64,000 bases of DNA, from contig JAOUHJ010000003.1 of assembly GCA_029865225.1 (NCBI GenBank), forward strand, positions 1-64,000, in the 5' to 3' direction. Positions 19,283 through 28,934 of this stretch are shown piece by piece. Below the pieces are notes generated by a model, which made no database searches, was not told the origin of the DNA, and saw only the letters and a program-made list of their open reading frames with translations. This DNA comes from Nitrospira sp. Lineage in GTDB: Bacteria; Nitrospirota; Nitrospiria; Nitrospirales; Nitrospiraceae. Made by a program: the position numbers and the translations under genes. The stretch's first letter is position 1, and each line of letters starts with the position of its first letter.

Positions 19283-21139
19283 GTGATTTCAAGGAACCCA
19301 TTCATTCGCACCACCCTCGTTGCATGCACCGGATTAGGAGGCGCTCTTCTTCTTTCCGCATGCGCCAAGCATTTGGAGTTTCCCCACCTGGGAGACCCTC
19401 TCGCGTCCAGTGCCAAGTTGGAGGTGCCCGCATCCTTCAAAGACTTCACAATTCGTTACAGCGATTCCTGTGGACACATGCAAGACATTCCGTTGGGACA
19501 TCGACTCCACGAGGCTTTGCAGGAAGGCATGCGGCGTACATTTACCACCGTGATAACCGAGGGCGACACCACTCTCACCCCTGATCATATCATTCAAGTC
19601 GACAAGATTGATTCGATCTTTGACCTCAACAAGGACGCCCTCTACGACCGGCCTCCGGCGAGCCTCCAACTTACGACCGTGGCTCGCGTGTACGACCGAG
19701 CAGGAACGTTACTTCGACAATCGGACATCACCGTCGCTCGGCGAGAGCGCCTACGCCTGGAGCAACTTGGAAAGAATTGCGACTACCACATCGATCCCTT
19801 CATCCGGGACACCGCGATCGATTTGGCCACACGTGTCGTGTTGATTGCCAGAGTTGCCGCAGGCAGCCAGGAACAGCTCCATTCAGTCGAACCGCATTTA
19901 GCACCAGTCAGCAACCTACCTCGGCCTTCGGCTTTAGAAACCACGGAGCAACCACGTCCATCAGACTCACCTGCTTCAGCGCTTCGATTCAAGAGCCTGT
20001 TGCTTGATGAGAATAGTGATTTGATCTTCGAGGGTGGCGAACATGTCCGAATTCGTGTGGACATCGTGAATACCGGAACAAGCCCGATTGAAGATGCCTG
20101 GGCGTCACTATCCGGCACCTCGACCCTGATCGAACAGTTTCCCACGACGACCTTGAGAGTACCGCCTCTTGAGGCAGGAGAAACAAAATCACTGGAGTTT
20201 GTCGCCACGTTGCCCCTGCTTGCCGAACCCCAACAGGCCAAGATTCAGGTTGCCGTAGAAGAGCGCGGTGGAGTCGCGGCTCGCCCCCAAACGCTTTCCT
20301 TCACCATTGCCCTAACCGGATCCACCAACGACGATATCGATTACGTCCCGGCACAAACATCAGGAATTCGGCAACCCGAAACTTCCATTATTTCCATCGG
20401 CCTTAGCTCCTATCGCGACCAACAGATACGATCCCGTAAGTACGCATCACGCGATGCAGCGACCGTGGCTAAATATTTTGAGACGTTCGGGGGTGTTCCA
20501 GCGTCCAATATCCACCTCCTGACAGACCGGAAGGCGACGCATTCGCAGATCGAGAAGGCGTTCCTGGAATGGCTCCCGACTCGGCCCATGAAGGATGGAA
20601 TCGTCATCGTCTATTTTTCCGGCCAGGCCCTGGTATCTCCGACTGGCGAGATCATGCTCGTCCCGTATGATGGAGCGAAGGCCGCAACAACTCTGTACCG
20701 GCTGAAGTCGCTCGAATCGGTCTTCGCGAAACTCAACCCGCGGCAGGCCATCTTTGTCTTCGAAGGAACCATCTCCTCGATTCAAGACAACCCCAAGACA
20801 AGCGTCACCCCCCAATGGGAATTGTATGGTGATGAGACCATCCGCTTGATCGCCGTGGAGGGACTCGGCAAGGGCTTCGACGACGAGACGCATCGTCATG
20901 GTCTCTTCACCTACTATCTGCTGCGGGGCCTTCGAGGAGAAGCGGATACGAACCACGATGGGACGGTGACGCTGGGGGAAATCGGCGGATTCGTGCGTCA
21001 GAAGGTGGCCTGGGCGTCAAAATCAAAGTTTAGCTCGGTACAGCGTCCCCTGATCATTCCGCTGCTGAAACCGGACGACAAAGCTGCCGACGTGGTCCTG
21101 ACCACCCTGCCTTCTCTCGCCGCTACAGAAGCGCCTTAA
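19283..21139 (+). CDS. Caspase-fold (C14-like) lipoprotein, predicted catalytically inactive
   Basis: Lipobox LLLSACAKH, central CARDB-like beta region, then caspase-like IISIGLSSYRD..DAATVAKYFETFGGVPASNIHLLTD..VIVYFSGQ..MLVPYDG..FTYYLLRGLRGEADTNHDGTVTLGEI. The ORF may start upstream at 19199. Confidence 0.75.
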   Translation: MISRNPFIRTTLVACTGLGGALLLSACAKHLEFPHLGDPLASSAKLEVPASFKDFTIRYSDSCGHMQDIPLGHRLHEALQEGMRRTFTTVITEGDTTLTPDHIIQVDKIDSIFDLNKDALYDRPPASLQLTTVARVYDRAGTLLRQSDITVARRERLRLEQLGKNCDYHIDPFIRDTAIDLATRVVLIARVAAGSQEQLHSVEPHLAPVSNLPRPSALETTEQPRPSDSPASALRFKSLLLDENSDLIFEGGEHVRIRVDIVNTGTSPIEDAWASLSGTSTLIEQFPTTTLRVPPLEAGETKSLEFVATLPLLAEPQQAKIQVAVEERGGVAARPQTLSFTIALTGSTNDDIDYVPAQTSGIRQPETSIISIGLSSYRDQQIRSRKYASRDAATVAKYFETFGGVPASNIHLLTDRKATHSQIEKAFLEWLPTRPMKDGIVIVYFSGQALVSPTGEIMLVPYDGAKAATTLYRLKSLESVFAKLNPRQAIFVFEGTISSIQDNPKTSVTPQWELYGDETIRLIAVEGLGKGFDDETHRHGLFTYYLLRGLRGEADTNHDGTVTLGEIGGFVRQKVAWASKSKFSSVQRPLIIPLLKPDDKAADVVLTTLPSLAATEAP

Positions 21140-21213
21140 TCCGCACGATTCACATCCGTTCGCCCGTAAGACAATCTGCAGGCCTACCGCATGTTTGCTT
21201 GGCGGAAAAAGTA

Positions 21214-21232
21214 ATGGTATAGTTCATACCAT
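21214..21232. promoter_or_regulatory. Candidate VapB operator, ATGGTAT-AGTTC-ATACCAT
   Basis: Perfect 7-bp inverted repeat with 5-bp spacer overlapping the vapB start codon (ATG at 21231). Confidence 0.5.
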
Positions 21233-21494
21233 GAAAACAACCATCGACTCTGCCGGTCGTTTGGTAATTCCCAAGGAACTGCGGCGGGAAGCGGGACTCC
21301 AGCCTGGCACCGAGCTGGAGATCCGCTGGCGGCAGGGACTGATTGAAATCGAGCCGGCACCGCTTCCCGTCAAGCTAAAGAAACGTGGCCGGTTCCTTGT
21401 CGCAATGCCGGACCAGCCGATCGAACACCTCACGAGCGAGACTGTCGAGCGGACACGCCGGCAGCTCACCCGCAACAGAGCAGCCTCCTCCTAG
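21231..21494 (+). CDS. vapB: AbrB-type antitoxin (VapB)
   Basis: MKTTIDSAGRLVIPKELRREAGLQPGTELEIRWRQGLIEIEP. Confidence 0.9.
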   Translation: MKTTIDSAGRLVIPKELRREAGLQPGTELEIRWRQGLIEIEPAPLPVKLKKRGRFLVAMPDQPIEHLTSETVERTRRQLTRNRAASS

Positions 21495-21500
21495 CCCCAT

Positions 21501-21935
21501 ATGGGTAGTTTTCTACCCGACACCAGCGTCATGGTCGCCACGGTATGCACCTGGCATGAGCACCACGAGCGGGCCATTACGGAGATGGAGCGCCGACTTA
21601 CGGAGCGGGAATCGCTAGTCATCGCCACGCCTGCCCTGATTGAGACTTATGCAGTACTCACCAGACTCCCACCGCCCCATCGATTGTCACCGCGTGATGC
21701 TCTTGCTCTCATCGAGACGAACTTTCTCACCGAAGGAACACTCGAGGGCTTGGACAATAAGGCCTTTCGGCCGCTGCTCCGAGAGGCCGCTGACCACGAT
21801 ATAGCAGGTGGTCGGACCTATGATTGGGTGATTGCAGCTTGTGCCAGAACTGCGCGCGTTAAAACTTTACTTACCTTCAACACAAGGGACTTCCTGAGCT
21901 TTCGCCTAGACGGCATCGAGATTCGCATCCCCTGA
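21501..21935 (+). CDS. vapC: PIN-domain toxin (VapC)
   Basis: Conserved acidic PIN positions: FLPDTSV, ALIETYAVLTR, YDWVIAACA, TFNTRDF. Directly follows vapB. Confidence 0.92.
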   Translation: MGSFLPDTSVMVATVCTWHEHHERAITEMERRLTERESLVIATPALIETYAVLTRLPPPHRLSPRDALALIETNFLTEGTLEGLDNKAFRPLLREAADHDIAGGRTYDWVIAACARTARVKTLLTFNTRDFLSFRLDGIEIRIP

Positions 21936-22014
21936 ATGTCAAAACAGAACTCCTGTTCTCCACATGTGCTGGCAATAGCCGCCGCCTTAGGCAAACCGGA
22001 CATCCACGATACAA

Positions 22015-22270
22015 GATCTGATCACAACTTCTGTGTTCACCTACTACGTTTTGAAAGTACGCCGAGGGCAAGGCCGACACCAACTGCAACAGGACCATCA
22101 CACTCGGCGAAATCAGCGGATTTGTGCGCCAGAAGATCTCCTGGGCGTCAAAATCGAAGTTTAGTTCGGTGCAGCACCCTCAAATCATTCCGCCGCTCAG
22201 AGCGGACGATCAAGCCGCCGACGTGGTCCTTACCACCCTGCCTTCTCTTGCTGCGTCGGAAACGCCCTAA
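22015..22270 (+). pseudogene. Degenerate, frameshifted copy of the caspase-like gene 3' end
   Basis: GEISGFVRQKISWASKSKFSSVQHPQIIPPLRADDQAADVVLTTLPSLAASETP* closely matches the C-terminus of the 19283-21139 gene. A frame change separates it from an upstream FTYY-like remnant. Confidence 0.85.
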
Positions 22271-22466
22271 CTCACATCATCCACGCCAGCGCGTGCTTCG
22301 GAAATGGAACTGGCTCTTACGAAGCGCAAAACGAAGGCAATTTATCCCTCCGATAAACATAAGGCTTAAGAGTCTGTGGCGCATCGGTATCTGGCTTGCG
22401 TAGCCAAGATAGAAAATCATTCCTTTTCTGTATCACTGGGAAAGGACTTTTACTGAGGGGAACGCT

Positions 22467-22547
22467 AAATAGTGCGCATCTTGATTCTTGGAACGCTTAT
22501 AAACAAGGGGTTTTGAGACTTTGCCAACTGAACATTACGCACTATTT
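22467..22547. repeat. Inverted repeat AAATAGTGCG / CGCACTATTT with 61-bp spacer
   Basis: Perfect 10-bp arms at 22467-22476 and 22538-22547 in noncoding DNA. Confidence 0.5.
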
Positions 22548-22820
22548 GGTGGTCGGCTCAGTAATAGGGCAGCGGATAAGAACTGGGATAGGTCGCCGGC
22601 CGGACAAACCTCATTGAAACCGTGACGGCTATGGCGTATTACTTCTTCTTGTGAGGATTTGCACGTGCTATAGAGACAGGAGCTCGCGATTGCCCTTCTT
22701 GTCCAGATCGGTCTAGCCTCTTGGTTTTACCCCTGCGGTGTGCTCAATCGTCGGTGTGCGGTGAGGCCAGGCCTGCCAGTTGTGAAGCAATTCAATCACC
22801 GTTAACCGGATGAATTTCAC

Positions 22821-23285
22821 ATGCCCTTTTCTTGCACAAAGCTTGGAATGACCCTGCTAGTGTTGGCCCTGATGGCCGGGCTAGCCGAGGGGGTGCAGCA
22901 GGCATGGGCGGGACAAGAGGTTCGCGCCTGCGAGATACTTGATCTCCAAGGTGCCAGTCGTGTGATCGGACCAGGCGCCGAGCACCCAGGTGGTGACGCG
23001 GAACGAGACATGTGTCTTTATTCAAGCCCAGGTGTGGCCATGCTGACGATACAAGTGTGGCCGGCTGAGTATTACGACCGGGTAACCATTCTGCAGCCTC
23101 ACACCGCGGCCAAGATTGGAGATAAAGCTCGCTACAACGTCCAAAAGACTGGTGTCGTCGCTGTTCAGCTCGTCAAGGGATCTCACTCCGTTACGTTAAA
23201 CGTACAGCCTATGGGGAAACCAAAAACCGACTACCTGGAGCCGCTCTTATCAGCTGCGCGCGAAGTAGCAGCTCGCCTGCAGTAG
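22821..23285 (+). CDS. Secreted hypothetical protein
   Basis: N-terminal signal peptide (LLVLALMAGLAEGVQQAWA) with a compact downstream domain. Confidence 0.6.
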   Translation: MPFSCTKLGMTLLVLALMAGLAEGVQQAWAGQEVRACEILDLQGASRVIGPGAEHPGGDAERDMCLYSSPGVAMLTIQVWPAEYYDRVTILQPHTAAKIGDKARYNVQKTGVVAVQLVKGSHSVTLNVQPMGKPKTDYLEPLLSAAREVAARLQ

Positions 23286-23409
23286 ATCGGATGAGTAAGT
23301 AGCGCTGAGGTCTAGATGGGCTGGGTAGACTCTGACTTTGTGTTGCCCCCTATACCCGATCTTTTTATTGCCCTTCATTCCTGTTCCTCATCGTTTCTCA
23401 AAATAAAAA

Positions 23410-23437
23410 GAGGGTGGGAAGTTGCCTTCCCACCCTC
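23410..23437 (-). terminator. Terminator of the PPC-repeat protein gene
   Basis: Perfect 12-bp stem GAGGGTGGGAAG/CTTCCCACCCTC, loop TTGC, followed on the minus strand by TTTTTATTTT. Confidence 0.85.
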
Positions 23438-23496
23438 TTCCATCCGTTCTGGTCGCAGCGGAAGTGGGACTCCACTTCCCTACTGAAGCACCGCGC

Positions 23497-25335
23497 CTAC
23501 GGGCTGACGACTTGCAGATGAATACTCCCCGTATCCGTCATCGCGGGGTTGATCGTGATCGTGTAGGTGTCCGTCGTCGCCAGCGTCACAGGGTTAAGAT
23601 TAAAGGTCGACGCGGAGCTCGTTGCCCCTGCTTGCAGGACACCACTCGGCGTGTACAGGTTCACCATCACGTTGCCGAACTTATTATTGGTGGCCTTGAT
23701 CGTGACCTGTTGGCCTGCTGTACCGGAAAACGTATAGCGACCACTTTGGCCAATCCGGCTAATCATGATCTGCCTGGGAGCGGCATTAATCTTAAGTGAG
23801 TCCGACACCTCCGTTGAGAGCGTCAGGGTCATGTTGCCGGTGTATGTACCGCCTGGACGGACGAGGATGGTATAAGTTCCGGTCGCGGGCAAGGGGTTGG
23901 GGATTTCAAGTGCCCCACCCGCTGTACCCACGGCAGTTGAGGCAAGCGTGGTCCCATCCTGACTCATGAGCGAAATGGTGCTCGACGTGAGTCCCACGGA
24001 CGTAAGCCCGAGGCTCACCCATTGCCCGGCATTTCCGTTGAACGTATACCGTGCCATCTTCCCTGGCTGGTTGAGACTCACCGGTACCGGGGCTCCATCG
24101 AGTGCAATCGTGCCGGTGACTGGAGAAGAAAGAGCGAGCGCCATCCTGCCGGTATGGTTACCCACTGGGTCCACGACGATCGTGTAGGTTCCCGTTTCTG
24201 GCAGGGCCGTAGCCGGATCGAGGCTGCCGCCACTGGGACCGATGGTCGTGGAGGACCACTTGCTGCCATCAGGCTTCAAGATCGACACCGTGCTCGATGC
24301 AATTGACACCCCGGTCAGTCCGAGATTCACCCATTGGCCCGCCGTCCCATCGAACGTATAGAGTGCTCGTTGGCCCGGTACGGTCAAGGTCGGTGCCACC
24401 GTCACTTGATCGATCATGATGGTGCCCGTGAGTTCCGGCGCGTTGTAGAGCGCGACTTTCGCACTCCCGGTGTAACTCAGCTCCGGATCAATCAGCACTG
24501 CATAGGTTCCGGACGACGGAAGAACTTGAGCATCGACCACCGCGCCTGCGTGCGCGAACGAGGTCGGCTTGCCCAAGGGCATTCCATCTGGTTTAAGGAT
24601 CGAGACATACCCACTTCGAATCGTCACATCGCTCAATTGCAGACTGACTGCTTGGCCGCTTTCGCCCGAGAAGGTATAGCGCGCGTTCTGCCCAGCGCGG
24701 GTGATTGCAATCGACACGGCCGAACCCTGGGGGACGATGTTACCTTCCAGCTCATTTGAAACTGCTATGGTGGCACTCCCAGTGTACTCGCTGACCGGAT
24801 CGAGAAGGATCGTATAGGTTCCGGTCGCAGGCAACTCAACCAGGTCAATGCTCGCTCCGTTCATCTGACTGGAGGAGATCAAACTACCCGTCGTATCATC
24901 AGTGAATTTATAGAACGAGGTTGACGTTTGGACTCTCGTCTGAGAGGAGAGTTCTCGCTGCATCGTCGCATAATAGTTCTTCACGGCCGACGCCTGAGTT
25001 GGAACCATCGCACCATCCGGCCCATACACCGCCACCCTGAACTGAGTGAGTGAAACACCGTGAAAGCCGATGTTGATCCGTTGACCTGCCGTGCCGTCAA
25101 ACGTGATGACGCCTTTTTTCTTGGCAGTATTGATGGCAGCCGTGACAGGCTCCCCACCAACCGTAAGACGCCCATTATATTCGATGTCGCCTGCCGAAAC
25201 TCCCGGCGGCAACGCGCCTTCTCCGGCATAACTGACCCCGGAGCCGAGAACCCCGATGGCTCCTGTCGACAGGAGCGCAAACGATACCGTTACCACTGCT
25301 ACGCGGCACTTCCCCCACGGCCATAGGCTGCCCAT
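23497..25335 (-). CDS. Secreted protein with five PPC-like beta-sandwich repeats
   Basis: Five repeats of the form ARYTFxGxAGQxVxLxLTxV..SILKPDG..LPxTGTYTIxxDPxxxYTGxxxLALS. ATG at 25335 behind GGAGGG. Confidence 0.7.
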   Translation of the reverse strand: MGSLWPWGKCRVAVVTVSFALLSTGAIGVLGSGVSYAGEGALPPGVSAGDIEYNGRLTVGGEPVTAAINTAKKKGVITFDGTAGQRINIGFHGVSLTQFRVAVYGPDGAMVPTQASAVKNYYATMQRELSSQTRVQTSTSFYKFTDDTTGSLISSSQMNGASIDLVELPATGTYTILLDPVSEYTGSATIAVSNELEGNIVPQGSAVSIAITRAGQNARYTFSGESGQAVSLQLSDVTIRSGYVSILKPDGMPLGKPTSFAHAGAVVDAQVLPSSGTYAVLIDPELSYTGSAKVALYNAPELTGTIMIDQVTVAPTLTVPGQRALYTFDGTAGQWVNLGLTGVSIASSTVSILKPDGSKWSSTTIGPSGGSLDPATALPETGTYTIVVDPVGNHTGRMALALSSPVTGTIALDGAPVPVSLNQPGKMARYTFNGNAGQWVSLGLTSVGLTSSTISLMSQDGTTLASTAVGTAGGALEIPNPLPATGTYTILVRPGGTYTGNMTLTLSTEVSDSLKINAAPRQIMISRIGQSGRYTFSGTAGQQVTIKATNNKFGNVMVNLYTPSGVLQAGATSSASTFNLNPVTLATTDTYTITINPAMTDTGSIHLQVVSP

Positions 25336-25631
25336 AGTCGCCCTCCTATTCCAAGTAATGAAAACAGACGGCCCGATAGTGGTTGTCACCTCGTTTGAGT
25401 GCTGCTCTCAGTTTTTTCACAGTGGGCGGACTCTACCCCTTTTTATATCCACAGCGCAAGCACCAATGCATGACTTATGCGGATGTCCATATGGTCCCCC
25501 CTTTTGAGGGGATCCCAAAGACAAGGGCAATGTTTTGGATTTTTATTAACGCTGACGGGGTGTTGGGAGCGGGTCAGGAGACCGTAAACTGGCGTTACCC
25601 GTTCGGTCTTCTTACTAGCGAGACACAAAGA

Positions 25632-25663
25632 GGAAGGGTGGAGAGTGACCTCCCCACCCTTCC
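25632..25663 (-). terminator. Probable terminator of the cytochrome c gene
   Basis: GGAAGGGTGG..CCACCCTTCC stem downstream of 25699-26145, with only a weak T-run. Confidence 0.55.
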
Positions 25664-25698
25664 CAAGTCGACTCGTGAACCTCCCTCAACGAACGAGA

Positions 25699-26145
25699 CT
25701 AATCCTTCTTACAGAAGCTCCGCTCGTAGTTGATGATGGCCCAGGCTTCTTCCTCATTGATCGCAGCCGGGATCAAGGAAACCATACCCGTGCCGGGGCT
25801 GCCGTTCTTGATGACCCAGAAGAGTTCGCCATCTTTCCGCTTTTTGTGGAACTTGCAGTTGGTGAAATCCCGTGGGCTTGGGTTCAAGATCTTGCCTGCT
25901 TCACCCTGTCCGTCACCAGCCTTGCCGTGACAATTGAAGCAGGTGCCCTTCCCCTCATACAGGGCCTTCCCTTTTGCGATGCTCTCCGGAGTGGCATCGA
26001 CCGGATTCTTCATGCCTTTTGCCTCAGCCATCTGATCAGCCGGAACACGTGGCTTCAAAGGATCTTTTTCTTCAGCTCCCACCACCGAGACCGAGAGGAG
26101 CATAATCGCTGCGCTGATACCCAGAAACTTGGACAGATACCCCAT
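25699..26145 (-). CDS. Class I c-type cytochrome
   Basis: Signal peptide and CFNCHGKAGDGQGEAGKIL heme motif, then a distal Met region (GTGM). Confidence 0.88.
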   Translation of the reverse strand: MGYLSKFLGISAAIMLLSVSVVGAEEKDPLKPRVPADQMAEAKGMKNPVDATPESIAKGKALYEGKGTCFNCHGKAGDGQGEAGKILNPSPRDFTNCKFHKKRKDGELFWVIKNGSPGTGMVSLIPAAINEEEAWAIINYERSFCKKD

Positions 26146-26397
26146 CAGACGTCCTCCTTTGTGTTAAACCCATCGGCCTATATCCACTCCAGGCCGCTGA
26201 CTTGCCTGCTCAATTCTCAAAAGACAGGTAAAACGATCAGACTATACCAATGCCTTTGAATTTCTGTCAAGGAAACACCCCGCCGACAAATAGCGATCGT
26301 CTGATCCCTTGTCTCGATGCATGGATTCGCCATAGCCTTCCCTGAAGCTCTCTGCATGTTCTGGGATGAAACAGAAGATGGAATGAATTCAACGACA

Positions 26398-27318
26398 CTA
26401 CCGCTTCAGCACAATATCCCGTGCTACTTTGCCACTGGGCCCGAAGGGTTTTTGCGGTTTGCCGTTGAGTTCGGCTTTGACCCCACCGGCATTGCCCAGC
26501 GTTAAGATGAATTGATCCTGCCCAGTCCAATGGGCCTTTTCGCCAGGTCGGAGCAGTGATTCCTGTGGACTCCCGTTATCAATCTGGACCACCACCCAAC
26601 TCAACTCCGTGGCTTCCAGATCCAGCACGAGTTGTCCATCACCCTGATCCACCGCCCCATTCAACGATAAACCCGCTAGCGGACCATCACTGCCTGGAGA
26701 AACCGTAGACACCACCCCGGGCTCAACTTTGGACACCGCCACCGCAGATGTGTTTGCGTCTTGTTTGGGTGGCGAGTCCGACGTCGGTTTTAACAGACCT
26801 GCGGGCACTTCGCTTGGCTTCGACGTTTCTGGAGCATGTTCCGGTCCGCGGGCACTCGGCTCTGGCAGATCTTTGCCCGCTTGAACCGGCCGTTTCGCCA
26901 AAGATGCTTGCTCAGATGCTCCTTGACGGAACACCGCGGACTGCTCTCGGCTAAGGAGAAAGATCAATGTCAGCACGGCCACGCCAATCGCAATGGCTAC
27001 CGTCTTCCGATTGGCCTGCCGTTTTCGATCTTCCTCAACCTGCCGAATCTTCAGCCGTTCACGTTCATCCTGTTTCTCGTAGAAAGACCCTGCCGACTGA
27101 ATGAACCGATGAATCGCATCCTCTTCATCAAGGCCCAGTGAGCGTGCATAGGAGCGCACAAATCCCCGAGCGAAGACCTGGTCCGGCAGCTTGGCAAAAT
27201 TCCCGTCTTCGAGTGCCTTGACGAAGTCCGTACGAATACGGGTCTTGGACGCGACTTCATCGACCGTCAACCCCTTGGTCTCCCGAACTTGCCTGAAGAA
27301 TTCGCCGACCGACTCCAT
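26398..27318 (-). CDS. rodZ: RodZ-like HTH/DUF4115 protein
   Basis: GEFFRQVRETKGLTVDEVASKTRIRTDFVKALEDGNFAKLPDQVFARGFVRSYARSLGLD, one TM, C-terminal DUF4115-like region. Confidence 0.82.
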   Translation of the reverse strand: MESVGEFFRQVRETKGLTVDEVASKTRIRTDFVKALEDGNFAKLPDQVFARGFVRSYARSLGLDEEDAIHRFIQSAGSFYEKQDERERLKIRQVEEDRKRQANRKTVAIAIGVAVLTLIFLLSREQSAVFRQGASEQASLAKRPVQAGKDLPEPSARGPEHAPETSKPSEVPAGLLKPTSDSPPKQDANTSAVAVSKVEPGVVSTVSPGSDGPLAGLSLNGAVDQGDGQLVLDLEATELSWVVVQIDNGSPQESLLRPGEKAHWTGQDQFILTLGNAGGVKAELNGKPQKPFGPSGKVARDIVLKR

Positions 27319-27325
27319 AGGTCTC

Positions 27326-28009
27326 CTACTTCAATCGAGTCAAGAGTTCCGATGCCGCCTCTGCCAACCTCCCACCCTCATCCATTGTCGCCACTTTCTT
27401 CAGGACCTCGCGTGCTCGCGTCGTGTAGCCTAACTTAGAGTACACCCGTCCGAGCTCCAGATGGGTCATCGCCGGAGGAACGCTGGGAGGACTGGCTGAG
27501 GCCGCATCCTCGAATGCCTCCATTGACCCGTGCAGATCTCCCTGATGTGCAAGCGCACGACCGAGATGAAATCTGGCCAAATCAGGAGTCGGATACAGGG
27601 GATTCGCGAGTGCCTGCTTGTAGGACGCGATGGCTTCATCCCACCGATCTTGGTTCGCAAGGACCTGTCCGAGATACGTGTGCGCTTCGGAATACGATTC
27701 GTCAATCTTGATGGCCGCCCGAAATTGCTCTTCCGCAAGGGGGAGCTTGCCTTGGAGGGCATACACATGCCCTAACGCGTACCGTGACTCCTTGTTGGCT
27801 GGATTCAACTGGACAGACTTCTGGAACGACACAAACGCCTGTTGGCGATCTGCCGGCAAACTGGCTACGCCTTCTTGATAATGCCCTTGCGACTTGCGGA
27901 TCGCTTCCTTGTCGGTTGCACATCCCGTCAAGATAGTTATGACTCCTAAACACGCCGGCACCAGGTAACGATTCAGTTGGCGGCGTCGACTATTCACGCT
28001 GACCATCAA
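27326..28009 (-). CDS. TPR-repeat lipoprotein
   Basis: LTGCATDKE lipobox and TPR units (ESRYALGHVYALQGKLPLAEEQFRAAI). Confidence 0.8.
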   Translation of the reverse strand: MMVSVNSRRRQLNRYLVPACLGVITILTGCATDKEAIRKSQGHYQEGVASLPADRQQAFVSFQKSVQLNPANKESRYALGHVYALQGKLPLAEEQFRAAIKIDESYSEAHTYLGQVLANQDRWDEAIASYKQALANPLYPTPDLARFHLGRALAHQGDLHGSMEAFEDAASASPPSVPPAMTHLELGRVYSKLGYTTRAREVLKKVATMDEGGRLAEAASELLTRLK

Positions 28010-28917
28010 ATATCCTCAAAATGCGTTAACCGCTTAAATTCTGAGAACCGAGCTTGAATCTCTTTGTAATCCAGGATTCGCAATCGGTCAAGACTAAAGG
28101 CTTCTACTGTAAATGACGCCATGACGCTTCCGAAGATGATCGCCTGCTTCATAGCCTCGGGGGAGCGATTTCCGGTAGCCGCCAAATACCCGAGAAATCC
28201 TCCTGCAAAAGTATCTCCTGCTCCAGTCGGATCACGGACGTCTTCGAGCGGAAACGCCGGTGCACCGAACACCTGTTTCTCATTGAACATCAACACCCCG
28301 TACTCTCCTCGTTTCACGATCAAGTGTTTGGGCCCTCGGGCAAGCACGAGCTTGGCGACTTTCACCAAGTTAGAGTCTTGACCCAGGGCTCGAGCTTCCC
28401 CGTCGTTGATGATCAACACATCGACCTTCTCCAGCACCTTCCAAAGTGCGTCTCGCTGCCCATTGATCCAGAAATTCATCGTATCGCACGCCACAAGGGC
28501 CGGACGCTGAACTTTCTGCAGCACATCGAGTTGCAGCTCGGGATGAATATTCCCCAGAAACAAGACATCGGGTGCCCGATAGGCTTCTGGGATTTGGGGA
28601 CGAAACGTCTCGAAGACATTGAGTTGCGTATCCAGAGTATGGGCCTCGTTCAGCTGGTGGGTATATTCTCCTTTCCAGCGAAAGGTGGCTCCGGGACGAC
28701 GTTCCAGGCCTGTGAGGTCAATCCCTCGGCTCTTGAGAAACGCGACGTGTTGTTGCGGAAAGTCTTCTCCGACCACGGCGATCAGCGCCACTGATGTAAA
28801 GAAACTGGCGGCCGTCGAGAAATAGGTCGCCGACCCTCCTAGGATTTCGGTTCCTTCGCCGAATGGCGTCTTGACTGTATCAAGCGCAACCGATCCGACT
28901 ACGAGCAATTTCCCCAT
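28006..28917 (-). CDS. PfkB-family carbohydrate kinase
   Basis: GSVALDTVKTPFG.., DPTGAGDTFAGGFLGYLA C-terminal PfkB signature. Confidence 0.9.
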   Translation of the reverse strand: MGKLLVVGSVALDTVKTPFGEGTEILGGSATYFSTAASFFTSVALIAVVGEDFPQQHVAFLKSRGIDLTGLERRPGATFRWKGEYTHQLNEAHTLDTQLNVFETFRPQIPEAYRAPDVLFLGNIHPELQLDVLQKVQRPALVACDTMNFWINGQRDALWKVLEKVDVLIINDGEARALGQDSNLVKVAKLVLARGPKHLIVKRGEYGVLMFNEKQVFGAPAFPLEDVRDPTGAGDTFAGGFLGYLAATGNRSPEAMKQAIIFGSVMASFTVEAFSLDRLRILDYKEIQARFSEFKRLTHFEDI

Positions 28918-28934
28918 GACTAACGGGCTCCTTT

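Noticed and set aside
23410-25663. Two GGGTGG/CCACCC hairpins as a dispersed repeat family
   Set aside because: Each sits directly downstream of a minus-strand gene and is better explained as an intrinsic terminator. Arms are not the same sequence.
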